A stretch of DNA of 64,000 nt from Megalonaias nervosa (GCA_016617855.1 JAECUM010003302.1:46795-110794), one strand, 5' to 3'; shown: positions 49,101-61,156, counted from the stretch's first letter. Numbers and translations are program-made. The notes: generated from the letters alone by a model not told the origin.

Positions 49101-52100
49101 TTTTCTATACCAATCTTGTTTCTGAGTCAGAGCTTAGAAGATTAAACTCACTTTTCAGCATGCACTTAAGTTCACTTTAATATTAATCATACGTTGATCA
49201 TAGCAAATATAAAGCAACCGAGGAAAACAGTAACTTCTGCATGATCCAGTCAGTTGCAATCAACTGCATTCTTGACATTTTGTACATTATTTACCCATCT
49301 ATCTGATATATATATATATATATCTGACAACACACCAAGGCTCGTTTGGTGATGTAATGACTAGGAAAAGAGCTTTAGAACACTGGGTATTTAACATTGC
49401 TGACAACAGAGTACAGGGGGATCTAACTTTCTAAAGAAGCAAGTAGTGGCTAGTCAAATATCCTCAGATAAAATAAATTCCATGCCAGAAAGTTAATGCT
49501 ATTTCCATGCCTGAAAGTTAATTCCATTTCATTGCCTTAAAGTTAATGCCATTTTTGTGCCTGAAAGGTAAAGTCATTTCCATGCCTGAAAGATAATGCC
49601 ATTTCCAAACCCGAAAGGCAATGTCATTTCTGTATTTTGCCAAAGCTCACAAAATGCTCATTGTTCTTGCATGAAGTAAAATTTATTTATGACAGATGAC
49701 ATGATGGGAAATCTTGTATTTTTACATGTGTAAAAACAAGGATATCTTTTTTACGTATGAAAATACTGGAATGAAAAAAATGTTAAAAAATAGCACATCA
49801 ATAATTTTCTATGTTTCACATTTAAAGTATTTAATATAATATAATTTTACTGCATTAAATACTTTACCAGCAATATGATGACAGCGCCTTGAAATATACC
49901 TTCAAGTTAGTAAAAGGTGGATCCACTTAAAACACACACCACTTTTTTGGCTCCCCTGAACCACATTATCAAGAGACATCACTATATTAAGATGACAGCC
50001 AAAGAATGTACCTCAGTATACAGTGGATACACTTATAACATGGGTCACTTTTGTGGCTTACATGAACCACATTATCAAGAGGCATCACTATACTATGATG
50101 ACAGCCTGGGAATATACTGAATCAGTATAAGGTGTGTTCACTTATAACATGGGCCACTTCTATGGTTCATATGAGCCACATTTTTAAGAGGCATCATTAC
50201 ACGTGGGTTTATCCAAAGACTACAGGACAATATTATGTGTCAGATTCATTTGAGAAAACTGTACTTACCACAGCAGGACATGCAGCATATGCGACAGTTG
50301 AAGCCCCCATACTGAGGGTCATTTTCAAATACTTGGGCATCCAGTCTGCCAGGATGTACTGCCAGTATGTCCACTGTACGTGTTGTCTCCTCCAGAACAT
50401 GATCCAGGCTGTGCATCTGCATTATCTGATGGTAAAATGTACACGATCAATTATCCACAAAATCATGCCTTGTCCAATTTTAATTATATTTTGTTTAAAA
50501 ATCCATACATAAGAGACTGCTGATTTTAAATTAAAAATTCTGACACCAATCCAGTTTGACAAAAGCAAATGCTATGCTCCTTGGTTGTAAATTAATTCCA
50601 ACAATAAAGTTTGCATGTTTGTTATAGAGAGAGACTTTTAATTTCTCTAATTTCTTTTTAATTGTCTCCCTTGATTGGTGCATGTGATCATCTGGACAAG
50701 ATTTATAAGGCTGTAAAAAATATGTAAAAGGCTGTCTATAGAAATCATCCATGCTAAAAATAAACAAAGGTTCCTCGAGGGGACTAATACTTTAATATCT
50801 AAGAGAAATTTTCAGGAATTCAAGATCATAAGACCATTTCTTCTTTTCAACTACAGGTGATGATCTCTATACTGTGACTTTAGTGTACGTGCTTTCATTA
50901 TAACACCATTTATAACAAAGAAATAACATTCAATTTGCACCTCTGTACTCATTTTATGCAATCACTAGCACCATGTGCTGTGACTAGTGTGCAGCTAATG
51001 TACATATGTATTAATTTGTTAAATGTTATGGATAATCATTACTTGAAAACTTAGAGGTACATTTGTCAAAGAACTTCTTTAATTTACAAGTATCCTATGG
51101 GAAAAATTACTTTTGATTTCTAGCAATTTTTTATTTATGAATGTAAGATCAACACCAATTTTACTTTGGCACAATCAAAACACTTTTGGCAAAAACACCA
51201 ATATATCAATATGACCATCGATTCAATGCTTAAATATCTGTCGATGTTTCTAACCAATTTATGTACTTAAAATGCACATACAGAACAGTGTTTCCCAACC
51301 AGTGGGCCATGGAACCCTGGGGGTCTGCAGGGTTATTCCAAGGAAGTCTAAAAGTACAACCATTAGCATGTCGGGGTGTGCCAAATCATTTGGAAAGTTA
51401 AGAAGAGGTCCTCATACTCGAAAAGGTTGGGAACCACTGATCTAGAGCTCCACTGAAGAGCATCTGAAGAAAAAAAATCCTGCACATGCCCACACCTCAT
51501 TTCCTTAATGATAACAGAGAATGAAAATACTATTTGACCAATGAGACCTTTAAGAGTCTCTTCAACTAATTGATTTTATGGGAAGGCAAATCTGTAAACC
51601 TCCTGACTGCATATAAAGTTATCATTATTCACGATGTTAATTGTTAACATAAAAGCACAAAAATTAATCATTTATTTATTGTACAGCATTCAATAATGTC
51701 ACCATCTTTCATTCAATTCCATCAAATAGTTTGCAAGTTTTTCAGCCAGCACACAGACATGAACAATTAAAATTACCTCATCAGTTATGGTGGATGGAGT
51801 AATATGAATAATGGATGGAGTCATTAGAGTACTGGATGGAGTAATTAGAGCAATGGATGGAGCAATCAGAGTAACAGATTGAGTAATTAAGAGTAATAAG
51901 TGTAATGGACAGAGTAATTAGAGTAATGGAAGGAGTCATCAGAGGAACAGATGGAGCAAGATTAACATATGGAGTAATTAGGTTTATTTCATACCTGATA
52001 AAGTTTTGTATTAGCATAGCATTGAAATCCATCATATTCCTTCATCTTCTTGCCTGCAGCCAGTTCTGCATCAAATTTGGCATCATGATGGACTTGGCTA

Positions 52101-55100
52101 GAGACAAGAACAATACGACAATCGTCCCCCGACTTTTCCATAATCGGCAGGAAGTGGGCAACTATCAGAAAATGACTAAGATAATTCACCTGAAAAGCAA
52201 AATAAAATGTTATTTTGACAAAAAAGAGTCTAGGACTTGAATAATATATGTGAATTTACTGAATAATTAATATGTGAAATATATTTGAGCTGGAGAAAAG
52301 GGTCATTTTTAAGACTGTGGTAATTTCTATATAAAACATTCAGTAAGAAAATAAGAAACATATATTTACATGCAAGGATATACAGTACATGCACTGGCTG
52401 TAAGAGAGGTTTATACTTCATTTCCAGATTTTCTTAAAGACAATAATAAATTAGGAAATTCCTAATAACATGTAGTTTCTGAGACATTTACAGATTTACT
52501 TACATTCAAAGAAATAACGTGAGAGATGGAATCTGGGAGTTGACACCGATTATCAAAGACATCATATGAATTCATGAAGAAAACAGGCAAAAACAAATTT
52601 TCTTTACAACCTCAACATCAAGACTCAAGAAAGCTGACAAAGATACAGAGACAATTAAGCTGCAGAGTCAAGCATGCTCATTATATTTAGCAGTTATTAT
52701 AATATTTGATGATTAAAAGTTAGATCCTCACACAAACTGAACTACACACAGTGTATCGATCTGAAACCAGCTCATCAATGGAAGTCATGTCCAAATAACC
52801 TCAATACTGTGTGTTTGTGTTTTTGGGATTTTTAACATAGCTTTAAAAATTTTAGTCATACTGCTACGATGTCTGCAGTGTGGCAGATTATGGTGATGTC
52901 TAGCACTGGAACATTGTGCCAAAGACATGTGGCATCATGTTCCACCCAGTCATATTATCCTGACCCCAGGCCAACCAGTCCTAACACTAACCTCTTAATG
53001 CCGAGTGCCAAGCGAGCCAGCTGCTAGACTAAGTACCATATTTACAAGACTGGTATGACTCAGCTAGGGTTTGAACCTGTGACCTCCAGCATCCGAAGCA
53101 AATACTATAACCACTTAAGCCACCAGAGCAGTTGACCTCAATACTAATTTTCATTCAAACATTTTTCAACAAATCAAGACTTCTGGTTTGTTTATTCAGT
53201 ATATTTCTCATTCTTCAATGAGGTCAACTGAAACTGAATGAATTCAACAGCTAAATTTTGATTACTTTATCAAAAGGTTACTTGTACACAAACTAAAATG
53301 TACCTGTTTCAGATCTTTATAGCACAAACAGATATGGTGTTAGGATCATGTTTTATTTTACACTAGTCCATGGTTTTTCCAGGAGCAATAATTTGATAAT
53401 TCACTCCAGTGAATATCAAAAATATTTTTTCACTGCAGTCAACAGATACCAATATCATTATGATGAAGAAAATTTGATCTGCGATTTTGTCACTTACTTT
53501 GTCTTGTTGGAAACATAACCACCCATCATACAGGAGTACCTAGTTCAAATTCCACAGTGTGATTAGTTTTTTCAATTTTATTTATAAGCATTTGTTTTAC
53601 CTTAAATTAGTGAAGACAATTATGTTACTATTAATATTTTTGATGCAAACAGACACAAAAAACCCACAGCAGAACATAAATGATAAACAGTGACATTGCA
53701 CTGAATACCAAAAGAAATTTGCTACTTCAATTTGTTTTTCATATTGCTACTCAATACACCAGAGAGAATAAAAAATAAAATTTGCTTGTGCTGAGTGAAT
53801 TATGAATATATTTCATCTCATGGGTAGTATTTCACACACCTGAAGAAATATATGTATTATTCACTTCATACAAGGATATATCCTCTATTTAATTGGAACT
53901 GAGAAGGATGACAAAGATATAAAGACTGCATTTTATTTCAGACAAAATACATATACATAATTGCTAGGTTTATTCCATCACTATCTTTCAGAAAATATTT
54001 CATAGACAAATTGAGGTAGTATAAAATGTAAGAGCTAAGTATGAAGGCAATTATATGAATCAAAACTGGATATTAAACAAAAACAAGAGTCCCTTGAAGA
54101 GACTGATGTTCAACTGTCCAAAAAGAATTTCCATGAATTGAAGATAAGACCATTTCTACTTTTTAAGTGCCAAGTGTTTGAAAACAACTCTAATATCCTC
54201 GAGCAATAAAATTTTCAAAACTTAACCTCTGATAAAATCATCCATTCATTTAGGACAAACTAGACACTAACAGAAGACTGGGTGAGAACCCCATGCTGAT
54301 ATGACTATCCATTCAGAAGAATTTGTGACAAATTTTTTTTTACATGTTCATTATGGAAGCCATATTGGATGACTGCATGACATCATTATTATTTAGGACC
54401 AACTAAATATTGTAGATAATAAATTACGATGCCTGGACTCCCATTTAAACATAGATATCACCCCCCACCCACCCCATCTGAATTGTAAAGTGTGCAACTG
54501 GTTTATCCAAAAATATTCACTTCTTTTATGCTCAATATAGCTACTAAAAGTAAAATCACTGCCAACTAAAGACCTTTGGTTTCTGATATCATTGTCTACT
54601 ACCAACAGGCTGAGTGCAAGTCATGTGAGTTACAAATGAGCCTACTTGAGGGTACATAATCCTGACACTTATAAGACACAGAGATCAGTTAAACCAATGC
54701 ATCAACCAAAGCATTGCCCTCTGAAAAAGTTACAGGGATAATGAAACCATTAAAGGACTTTGCTGATAAGACCACTACAGCTGATGGGAAGGAATACTTC
54801 CACTTTCCTTCAGGCTGCATTTTCTTCTAAATATCAGACGATGTCTGTTTTGTGGACACTCTACGTCTATATGACCATAAATTTTGTAGGAGTAGCAAAA
54901 TACAAGAATATACTGGATGTAAGATGAGCATCAGTTTTATTCAAGACCAAAACTAAATGCTGCTATGACTGCCTATTTAGGAGGAGCAGCTTTAACAAGA
55001 TTTTCAAGATGGCTGCCATAGTAGCCATATCTCAGGTCAGATCAGTATGAATGTTCATTTAGGGCAAACCAGATACCATAAAAGTCTTCTGGTGAAAACC

Positions 55101-58100
55101 CAATGTCGACATGACTTGGTATCTAGGAGGAGTAACAATAACAAGATTTTAAAAGATGGCCACTGTGGCAGCCATACTGGATGTCTGATCAGCACAATTT
55201 GCATTTCAGACCAACTAGACACCATAAAAAGTCTTTGGGTGCAACCCCATGTTGGCATGACTTCATGTTCAGAAGGAGTAGCAATAACAAGATTTTCAAG
55301 CTCTGCAATCTCATGATGCACCTGCACATAAACAAATATGCTATTTGTTCTATTTAAAATTGCAAGGAAAAAATGGAGGCTCTAATTTACAGGCACATTA
55401 CTGTAAAACACTTTTTTTTTTCATAGGTTTCAAATTTTACTATTTGGGTTTTAAAAAATACATATTTGTGGGTACCTAATTTTATTGATCTATCATTACA
55501 AAAAACGCACAAAAGAGATTACACTGACATTCATTTCCAAACATTTAAACGCAAACAGGATTAATCCATGCTGCAGTAATTAAATTAATTAAAATATTAA
55601 TTGGTAATATATGGTGTAATTAAGTTATTAATTTGTAATATATGGTGTAACTACTGAGAAACTAAAGTAAAACACCAACTTCCTTTTCCACAAATGTATG
55701 AGTTAACACATTTAATACCACTATTGTAATCTTAAGTACTTAGATTCGCATGGACCACTCCAGTGGCCTAAGTGGTTGGAGTGTTTGCCTCAGATACAGG
55801 AGGTCATGGGTTTGAATCCCCACCAAATCATACCAAAGCCTTATAATATTAATAGTACTAGAAGCTGCCTCTCTTGGCGCTCAGCATTAAGAGGTTACTG
55901 TTCAGACTGGTATCAGGATAATATGACTGGGTGAGACATGATGCAACATGTCTGCAGCATGATGCCCCACTGCTAGACATCTCCGGTGGCCTAGTGGTTA
56001 GAGCGTCCGCCTCGGATGCAGGAGGTCGTGGGTTTGATCCCCGGCTGAGTCATGCTAAAGACTTACAAAAATGGTACTAACAGCTGCCTCGCTTGGCACT
56101 CAGCATTAAGAGGTTAGTGTTAGGACTGGTCGGCCTGGTGTCAGGATTATGTGACTGGGTGGGACATCATGCCACATGTCTGCGGCATGATGCCCCAGTG
56201 CTAGACATCACTATAAAACTGCCACACTGCAGACATCGTAGCGATATGACTGAAAAATTGTTAAAGCTACGTTAAAAATCCAAATCACACACACATACAC
56301 ACAGAGACATCTCTATAAACTGCCCACAATGCAGACATTGTAGCAGTATGACTGAAAACTGTTAAAGCTACGTTAAAAATCAAAATCACATACACACACA
56401 GGTTCTCATGTGTTCTTAAAGACTGCTCTGACTCACAGCATAAAGTTCTCAACAATTAGGGATTAAGTGCATGAATAATGCCAATATCTGTAAACCTAAA
56501 AAAATATTTTTCAGAATAATCTTTGCCATATATAAACAGAAACTCACAGAAGCAATGACGATTCCATGATTCAATTTGTTGACCGAATTCTGATACTCTA
56601 TTTGAACTCTATACATGGCTTGCTTCCCCTTACTCAGTATAATCAAAAAGCAGGAGCAATCTTTGATGTTTTCAAAGTAGATTGCAGAGAAAGGCTACTA
56701 TTCTACTTAAAGAAAACAAAACTGTTATGCCAACGTTTGTGCCAGCAACATGTATGTATAAGTAGCAACCCCTATTCTTATCTTTTAACAACTTTTATGA
56801 GGAGGAACTAAAATCACAATTTCATGTTTGGTATTCAGTACAGGTGAGCGATCAGTTAAGTGAACTGGACAGTGAAGATGTACATTCAGATCAGGTCTCA
56901 TGTGACCTTAAAACATCTTCCATTATGCCAATTCATGCAGACTGGCTTATCTGGTTACATGACAAAGTAGCACTTCAGTGAGACCTGATTGGCATGGGTT
57001 TTGAGATACTGGAACTAATCTGCTGATTGTTTACTTAGCAGTTAGTTGATATGTGCAAATTTTATCTATAAGCAGGGATAATATGTACTTTTGGAAATTA
57101 ATAATGACACAGACAGTGATTAAATCTGCCGTTATTACTTTACATCAGGTAGAATCATTACAATCCTACACAAGTTTTCATGTTCATGAAATATTGCATT
57201 CAAATTAAATTGTTATCAGTCAGCATCAGTGTTCCTGACACAATTATGTACATATCCAAATGTATATTTCACATTCTCAGCTCTACTGAAAACTGTGGTA
57301 TTAAAACAAAGAAAGAAATAGGTCATGGTTTCCATTCCATAAAATGGGAGTGGGGTGAACGTCTATTTGGTTGGTATTTCATTGTGACTTTAAATGCATT
57401 GTCTACGAAAAATGGAACCCCACATTTAAAGTGTTTCACAGTATGTGACTGCAGAACTGGGTCTATTCTGCTCTCAGTTAGATGCAGTGCAGACTGATTT
57501 ACAATCACATTATGTGATAGCAGAACTTGGTCTATCCTACTCACAGCTGGATGCAGTGCAGACTGATTTACAATCACATTATGTGATAGCAGAACTTGGT
57601 CTATCCTACTCACAGCTGGATGCAGTGCAGACTGATTTACAATCACATTATGTGATAGCAGAACTTGGTCTATCCTACTCACAGCTGGATGCAGTGCAGA
57701 CTGATTTACAATCACATTATGTGATAGCAGAACTTGGTCTATCCTACTCACAGCTGGATGCAGTGCAGACTGATTTACAATCACATTATGTGATAGCAGA
57801 ACTTGGTCTATCCTACTCACAGCTGGATGCAGTGCAGACTGATTTACAATCACATTATGTGATAGCAGAACTTGGTCTATCCTACTCTCAGTTGGACACA
57901 GAGCATGCATGCCAACTTGGAGAGCAGTAAAAGGAAAATTATCATTAATATAAGTTGCAAAAGCATTAAAAAAAGTGGAATCTACATATTACATGCCATA
58001 ATTACAGTAAACTGTATGAAAAAATGCACATTCATTATTGCATATTAACCTGGATCTGCATCTGGTCAAAATTCTTGACACAACTGGACAAAAAATCCAT

Positions 58101-59044
58101 GTGGATTAGAACCAGAAAAAAAAAAAAACCCAATGACAAATTATTTATATTCAATGCTCACTTTAACTAATCTACATATGTAACTTTTGCTGAATGATCA
58201 TGAAGTTCACAGATTCTCCAATGAGCATGATGATTTCTCAATCCAAGTGCTATTACATCACTCTCATATTCTCCTTTTCAAATTTGTAAAGCGGTGTTGA
58301 TTTGTCCTTTTTCTGATCTGACATGGTTAGAAGTATAAAAACATTCATCTGCTCCAACAATGTTCAGTCATATAACATCCACAAGGTACACTGTTACAGC
58401 CTGTTTTGCTTAACATCTGGTGCCATTTTCTTTAAAATTTCAGACTGGCTGGCTACCTAACTATATTATCAATAAAATGAATCTGTGAGACAAAGTTTCA
58501 AATTGAAGAAACCAGTCCGTTTTCTGTGAAATGTGTCATTAGATACAGTTGCTATAAATAGAAAATAAGGAAAGCAAATGTAGGCTAGGGTGGACAATGT
58601 ACTCATAAGAAATTCTTATGTTTTAAAATATTTTCAAATTTATACGATTAGTGGGATAAAGACATGATAAAAAAAAGTGACAAACATGACATTTTATAAC
58701 TTTATTTTTTTAAAATACTTTTAAATGTACCAGAAAAGCATAATCCATATATAGGCCACCCTAAAATGTAATTAGATGAAAAAAAGCTTAATGATTACTC
58801 AAAAGCATAACGGTTGGCATGTATGCATGGAGTACAATCTGATTTAAAGGCACATGTGATAGCAGAACTGAATCTATTCTGTTCTCATTTGGACGCAGTG
58901 CAAAACATGATTTCAAGGCACATTATGTGATGGCAGAACTGGGTCTATCCTGTTCTCAGCTGTATGCAGTGCTCACCATACACAAAAAAAAAGGTCAGTA
59001 ATACCTTACCTGATATACTGCATCATGATTGTCTTCTGTCATTC
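40100..59044 (-). CDS. Short-chain dehydrogenase/reductase (SDR), 3' part of gene
   Basis: Five minus-strand exons join in phase: 59044-59010, 52189-51995, 50425-50269, 42170-42038 and 40196-40100 (617 nt, about 204 residues to TGA). Motifs occur in SDR order: MTEDNHDAVYQ|VNYLSHFL (NxxxxF region with catalytic-tetrad Asn), RIVLVSSQ (catalytic Ser), YANTK (catalytic YxxxK), VDILAVHPG (PG motif), STEEGAVIAVYTALSP and a C-terminal LQDQLW. This pattern fits the retinol-dehydrogenase/DHRS/WWOX-like branch, which oxidises or reduces retinoid, steroid or lipid carbonyls with NAD(P). The substrate is not inferable. The N-terminal Rossmann TGxxxGIG exons are not found before 64000 and must lie beyond. 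Every intron seen is GT-AG. Catalytic residues are intact, so it looks functional. Confidence 0.92.
40197..42037 (-). other. SDR intron, no further feature
   Basis: AT-rich intronic sequence. Both splice ends are supported by the flanking exons; nothing else is recognised. Confidence 0.6.
42038..42170 (-). CDS. SDR exon, EEGA...Y region
   Basis: 133 nt; acceptor TTTTGTTCCAG, donor GTATGT. It takes one base from the previous exon (G|GT, Gly), encodes KLHSTEEGAVIAVYTALSP and GYYLNPMDGPTWPSKGA, and leaves AG (phase 2). Confidence 0.94.
43348..43604 (+). mobile_element. SINE family B, full length
   Basis: Head GGCCTAGTGGTCTAAAGCGC (A box), GGGTTCGAGTCT (B box), shared body and a clean (CAA)n tail. 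A perfect 11-bp direct repeat AAAGTAGAAAG flanks it (43337-43347, 43605-43615). It lies antisense in an SDR intron and is the best-preserved copy of the family here. Confidence 0.93.
44116..44293. mobile_element. pogo/Tigger-type MITE
   Basis: Ends CAGTAGAACCTGTCTTGAAAG and, on the other strand, CAGTAAAACCTGTCTTGAAAG (20 of 21 match), nearly those of the 23.8-kb Tigger element. TA on the left; CA on the right (decayed TA). Inside, GGTCTCTCAAGACAGGTGG is repeated. 178 bp, no coding. Confidence 0.88.
44369..44431. repeat. (AT)n microsatellite
   Basis: About 62 bp of alternating AT. Confidence 0.95.
45892..45985. repeat. Long (AC)n microsatellite
   Basis: About 46 uninterrupted AC units. A second (AT)n tract follows at about 46098-46147. 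Confidence 0.95.
46326..48623 (-). other. SDR intron, no supported exon
   Basis: A minus-strand open stretch at 47831-47574 has an acceptor-like TTTTGTTTCAG, but its peptide is not SDR-like and the exon at 42 kb fits better. No other feature seen. Confidence 0.5.
48626..48862. mobile_element. pogo-type MITE, second family
   Basis: Ends CAGCAGACACTCATTATAAG and, on the other strand, CAGTACTCCCTCATTATAAG, with TA outside both (48624-48625, 48863-48864). 237 bp, non-coding, with internal CTTATAATAGAGACT-like repeats typical of the type. Confidence 0.82.
49482..49640. repeat. ~27-bp minisatellite
   Basis: About six diverged copies of CATGCCTGAAAGTTAATGCC-like units. Confidence 0.85.
49862..50205. 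repeat. ~108-bp tandem repeat, three units
   Basis: Units start at about 49917, 50023 and 50132 with GTGGAT(A/C)CACTTA-like sequence; each includes GAACCACATTATCAAGAG and ACTATGATGACAGCC-like blocks. A partial unit precedes. It ends 60 bp from an SDR exon. Confidence 0.85.
50269..50425 (-). CDS. SDR exon with the PG motif
   Basis: 157 nt; acceptor TTTTACCATCAG, donor GTAAGT. Encodes IMQMHSLDHVLEE, VDILAVHPGRLDAQ and a Cys-rich end (CRICCMSCC), leaving one base (phase 1). Confidence 0.93.
51785..51975. repeat. ~24-bp minisatellite near an SDR exon
   Basis: Diverged GAGTAATTAGAGTAATGGATG units run to within about 20 bp of the exon end at 51995. Confidence 0.85.
51995..52189 (-). CDS. SDR exon with catalytic Ser and YxxxK
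   Basis: 195 nt, exactly 65 codons, phase 0 at both ends. Acceptor GCTTTTCAG, donor GTATGA. It encodes VNYLSHFLIVAHFLPIM, RIVLVSSQ and CYANTKLYQ. Confidence 0.95.
52809..53134 (-). mobile_element. SINE family A, full length, minus strand
   Basis: Head at 53134-53040 and a (CA)n-like tail near 52809. Flanked by a perfect 11-bp repeat ACCTCAATACT (52798-52808, 53135-53145). Same orientation as the SDR transcript. Confidence 0.92.
54080..55310 (+). repeat. 146-bp satellite array with ACAAGAGTCCC head
   Basis: ACAAGATTTT(C/A)AA(G/A) landmarks at 54995, 55141 and 55287 are exactly 146 bp apart; more decayed units go back to about 54240. AACAAGAGTCCCTTGAAGAG near 54080 resembles the start of the repeat near 42367. 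The array is the same family as 25.9-27.1 kb in the opposite orientation. Confidence 0.8.
55757..56400 (+). mobile_element. SINE family A (outer copy), split by a second copy
   Basis: Head at about 55757 (CCAGTGGCCTAAGTGGTTGG), body to AGACATCT at 55982, then resumes at 56305 and ends in a CATACACACAC tail. The outer copy is more diverged than the inner one, as expected for the older insertion. Confidence 0.9.
55983..56304 (+). mobile_element. SINE family A (inner copy), nested
   Basis: Full-length head, B box (GGTTTGATCCCCGG), body and (CA)n tail. It is inserted in the outer SINE with an 8-bp direct repeat AGACATCT (55975-55982, 56305-56312). Confidence 0.93.
57443..57905. repeat. 69-bp tandem repeat, homogenised
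   Basis: Seven units start at 57443, 57512, 57581, 57650, 57719, 57788 and 57857. The five middle units appear identical; the edge units carry several differences. Since 69 is a multiple of 3, one frame per strand stays open through the array: plus 57445-57930 (unit AELGLSYSQLDAVQTDLQSH + YVI) and minus 57910-57323. It lies in an SDR intron. Confidence 0.95.
58830..58978. repeat. Two diverged outlying copies of the 69-bp unit
   Basis: ATGTGATAGCAGAACTGAAT at 58854 and ATGTGATGGCAGAACTGGGT at 58925, 71 bp apart, match the 57.4-kb array with many substitutions. They end 30 bp from an SDR exon. Confidence 0.85.
59010..59044 (-). CDS. SDR exon (35 nt), MTEDNHDAVYQ
   Basis: Acceptor CTTTTTTCAG and donor GTAAGG are both strong on the minus strand. 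Two bases complete a codon from the missing upstream exon; the last codon is CAG, phase 0 into the next exon. The peptide is the usual segment just before the N-Y-L-S-H-F helix. Confidence 0.85.
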
Positions 59045-59050
59045 CTGAAA

Positions 59051-59330
59051 AAAGACAATGGATGTATACATTTATCATTACTGGAGAAGACAATGGATGT
59101 ATACATTTATCAACACTAGAAAAGTCAATGGATATATACATTTATCATTACAGGAAATGACAATGGATATATACATTTCTCATTACTGGTAAAGTCAATG
59201 GATATACATGTATACATTTATCATTACTGGCAAGGTCAATGGATAGATACATTTATCATTACAGGAAAAAACAATGTATTATGCACTTATCATGAATGAA
59301 AATAGGCAACAGATATATACACTTGTCAAG
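59051..59330. repeat. ~36-bp minisatellite beside an SDR exon
   Basis: About seven units of AATGGATATATACATTTATC with a CATTACTGG-like remainder, starting next to the acceptor at 59045. Confidence 0.88.
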
Positions 59331-59375
59331 TTGATGAAAATTATTTCCTTTAGACCTTTAACAAGGACAAGAATT

Positions 59376-59611
59376 TGTCTTACATACATGTACAACTTAA
59401 TATGTCCTCTGCATACATGTACAACTTAATATGTCCTCCACATACATGTACAACTTAATGTCCTCCACATACATGTACCTTAATATGTCCTCCACATACA
59501 TGTACAACTTAATATGTCCTCCACATACATGTATGTCCTCCACATACATGTACAACTTAATATGTCCTCCACATACATGTACAACTTAATATGTCCTCCA
59601 CATACATGTAT
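59376..59611. repeat. ~29-bp minisatellite
   Basis: About eight units containing TACATGTACAACTTAATATG and TCCTCCACA; some units are shortened. Confidence 0.92.
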
Positions 59612-60621
59612 CTGAAGTTTACAGGAACAGTCACAATGGACAAACATATTTCTTTTCACTTGTGTACTCTGCAAAAACACTGCATTTTGCCAGTTTACAG
59701 TGCTATTATGTGCCCCATGGTATGTAACTTTTAAATATTCTAACATACCAATTCAAGTAGAGAGTGTTAATGTTCATGCCCAGATTCTGATACTCATTCA
59801 TATTATATCTGATAATGAGATATTTCAATGTGTCAGTGTCCGAAAAATTTATGCTGCCACAGTTGTGTTAAAAGTGGTATCACGATTGCGGCTAAGTCAC
59901 CACTGGAACTACTTTCTTACAACATTTAGCAAATATACCAGTCCTTAGATAAAGATGCATGGCATCTTCCAATATTATTTAATATTTCTTCTTCCCTCCC
60001 CTCCACCATATGAACAGATCATAAACAAATGTGCTTATACTGTACATTTATGAGTGTATTATGAAGCAATCAACAGCATTGAGTAGAAAATTGCCTAAAA
60101 TGAAACAAAACAAGTGCACCAATTTATAATGCACTAGCTTGCATCCATAACTGCCACTTACATTTTGTACCAAGCTGCTAAATAACACAAAAGAATTTGT
60201 AAATTAATATGTGCATAAGTTGTGGGGGTGAGGTTTGATTGGGGGTGGGATGGATACAGAAAATGCCAACCCCAAAAATCATCAACATTATTTATGTACA
60301 CAATAAAGATGTATTTTCAATTCATAGTAATCTAGTTGTTCCAACTTATCGAATAGACAAATTTTGGGAAATAAAACTATCTTTAAAAAAACTTCTATTA
60401 ATTGACTTGTTTGCATTGGACAGGCCGTAATTAATGACTTATCACGAACAAGAAACGGTCACCTGGTTTTCATAAATACCTTTGTTCATTTCAAGCCAAC
60501 TTATGACATAAGACAGCAAAAATTCTATATTGTGGATATTCACTGAGATAAGATTGCTATTTCCAACACATTCCTTCTATCAGAAATGATGATCACACCA
60601 TGGAGTACATGTATAAGAACT
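59612..60621. other. SDR intron or upstream DNA, no exon recognised
   Basis: I looked on the minus strand for the Rossmann TGxxxGIG and NNAG motifs of the SDR and found neither here. Confidence 0.5.
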
Positions 60622-60750
60622 ACCATCTATACTCACTTACAAGTTGAGTTCAACTGCAAACAACATAGACCCTGCTTCACCATTACATAATGTGCCTGAA
60701 GATCAAGGTCTATGATGTGAAAAACTCCCCTATACTAAGTCAAATACTTA
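60622..60750. mobile_element. Palindromic MITE, partial copy 5
   Basis: Left half only: CTATACTCACTTACAAGTTG, AACTGCAAACAACATAGACC and GAAGATCAAGGTCTATG. Confidence 0.7.
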
Positions 60751-60884
60751 AGAAGGGGAGGGTGAATGTTTGGGACAGGCAATAATCAAAGAACGAAAAC
60801 AAACAGTAGAAAATACACAAATAATATTACACTTATCGACATATAACGCTAATAATGCCCACAATCACACATTCCCAATAACAT

Positions 60885-61045
60885 CAGTAATAATCACACA
60901 TTCCCAATAACATCAATAAAAATAACATAATAAAAAATAACATAATAATAATCACACATTCCCAATAACACTACCTCTTGCGATGATAACAAAATGATAA
61001 ATGAAATAATAATAAGATTAATTAATAATTAATTAATTAATTAAT
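60885..61045. repeat. AATCACACATTCCC repeat and ATTA-rich tract
   Basis: Three to four copies of TAATCACACATTCCCAATAA with variable spacing, followed by (TTAA)n near 61019-61045. Confidence 0.8.
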
Positions 61046-61156
61046 AAATCTGAACAAAGTCCTATTATACAGCTCTCTTTAATTGTACAGTTCTATCATC
61101 GCACTATATTAGGAACTCACCAAAACTTTAAGTCAGTTTTCACATTTGTTTCCTTA

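Noticed and set aside
55047..55327. Paired plus/minus frames of about 90 codons
   Set aside because: Both are read-throughs of the 146-bp satellite units and share no known domain.
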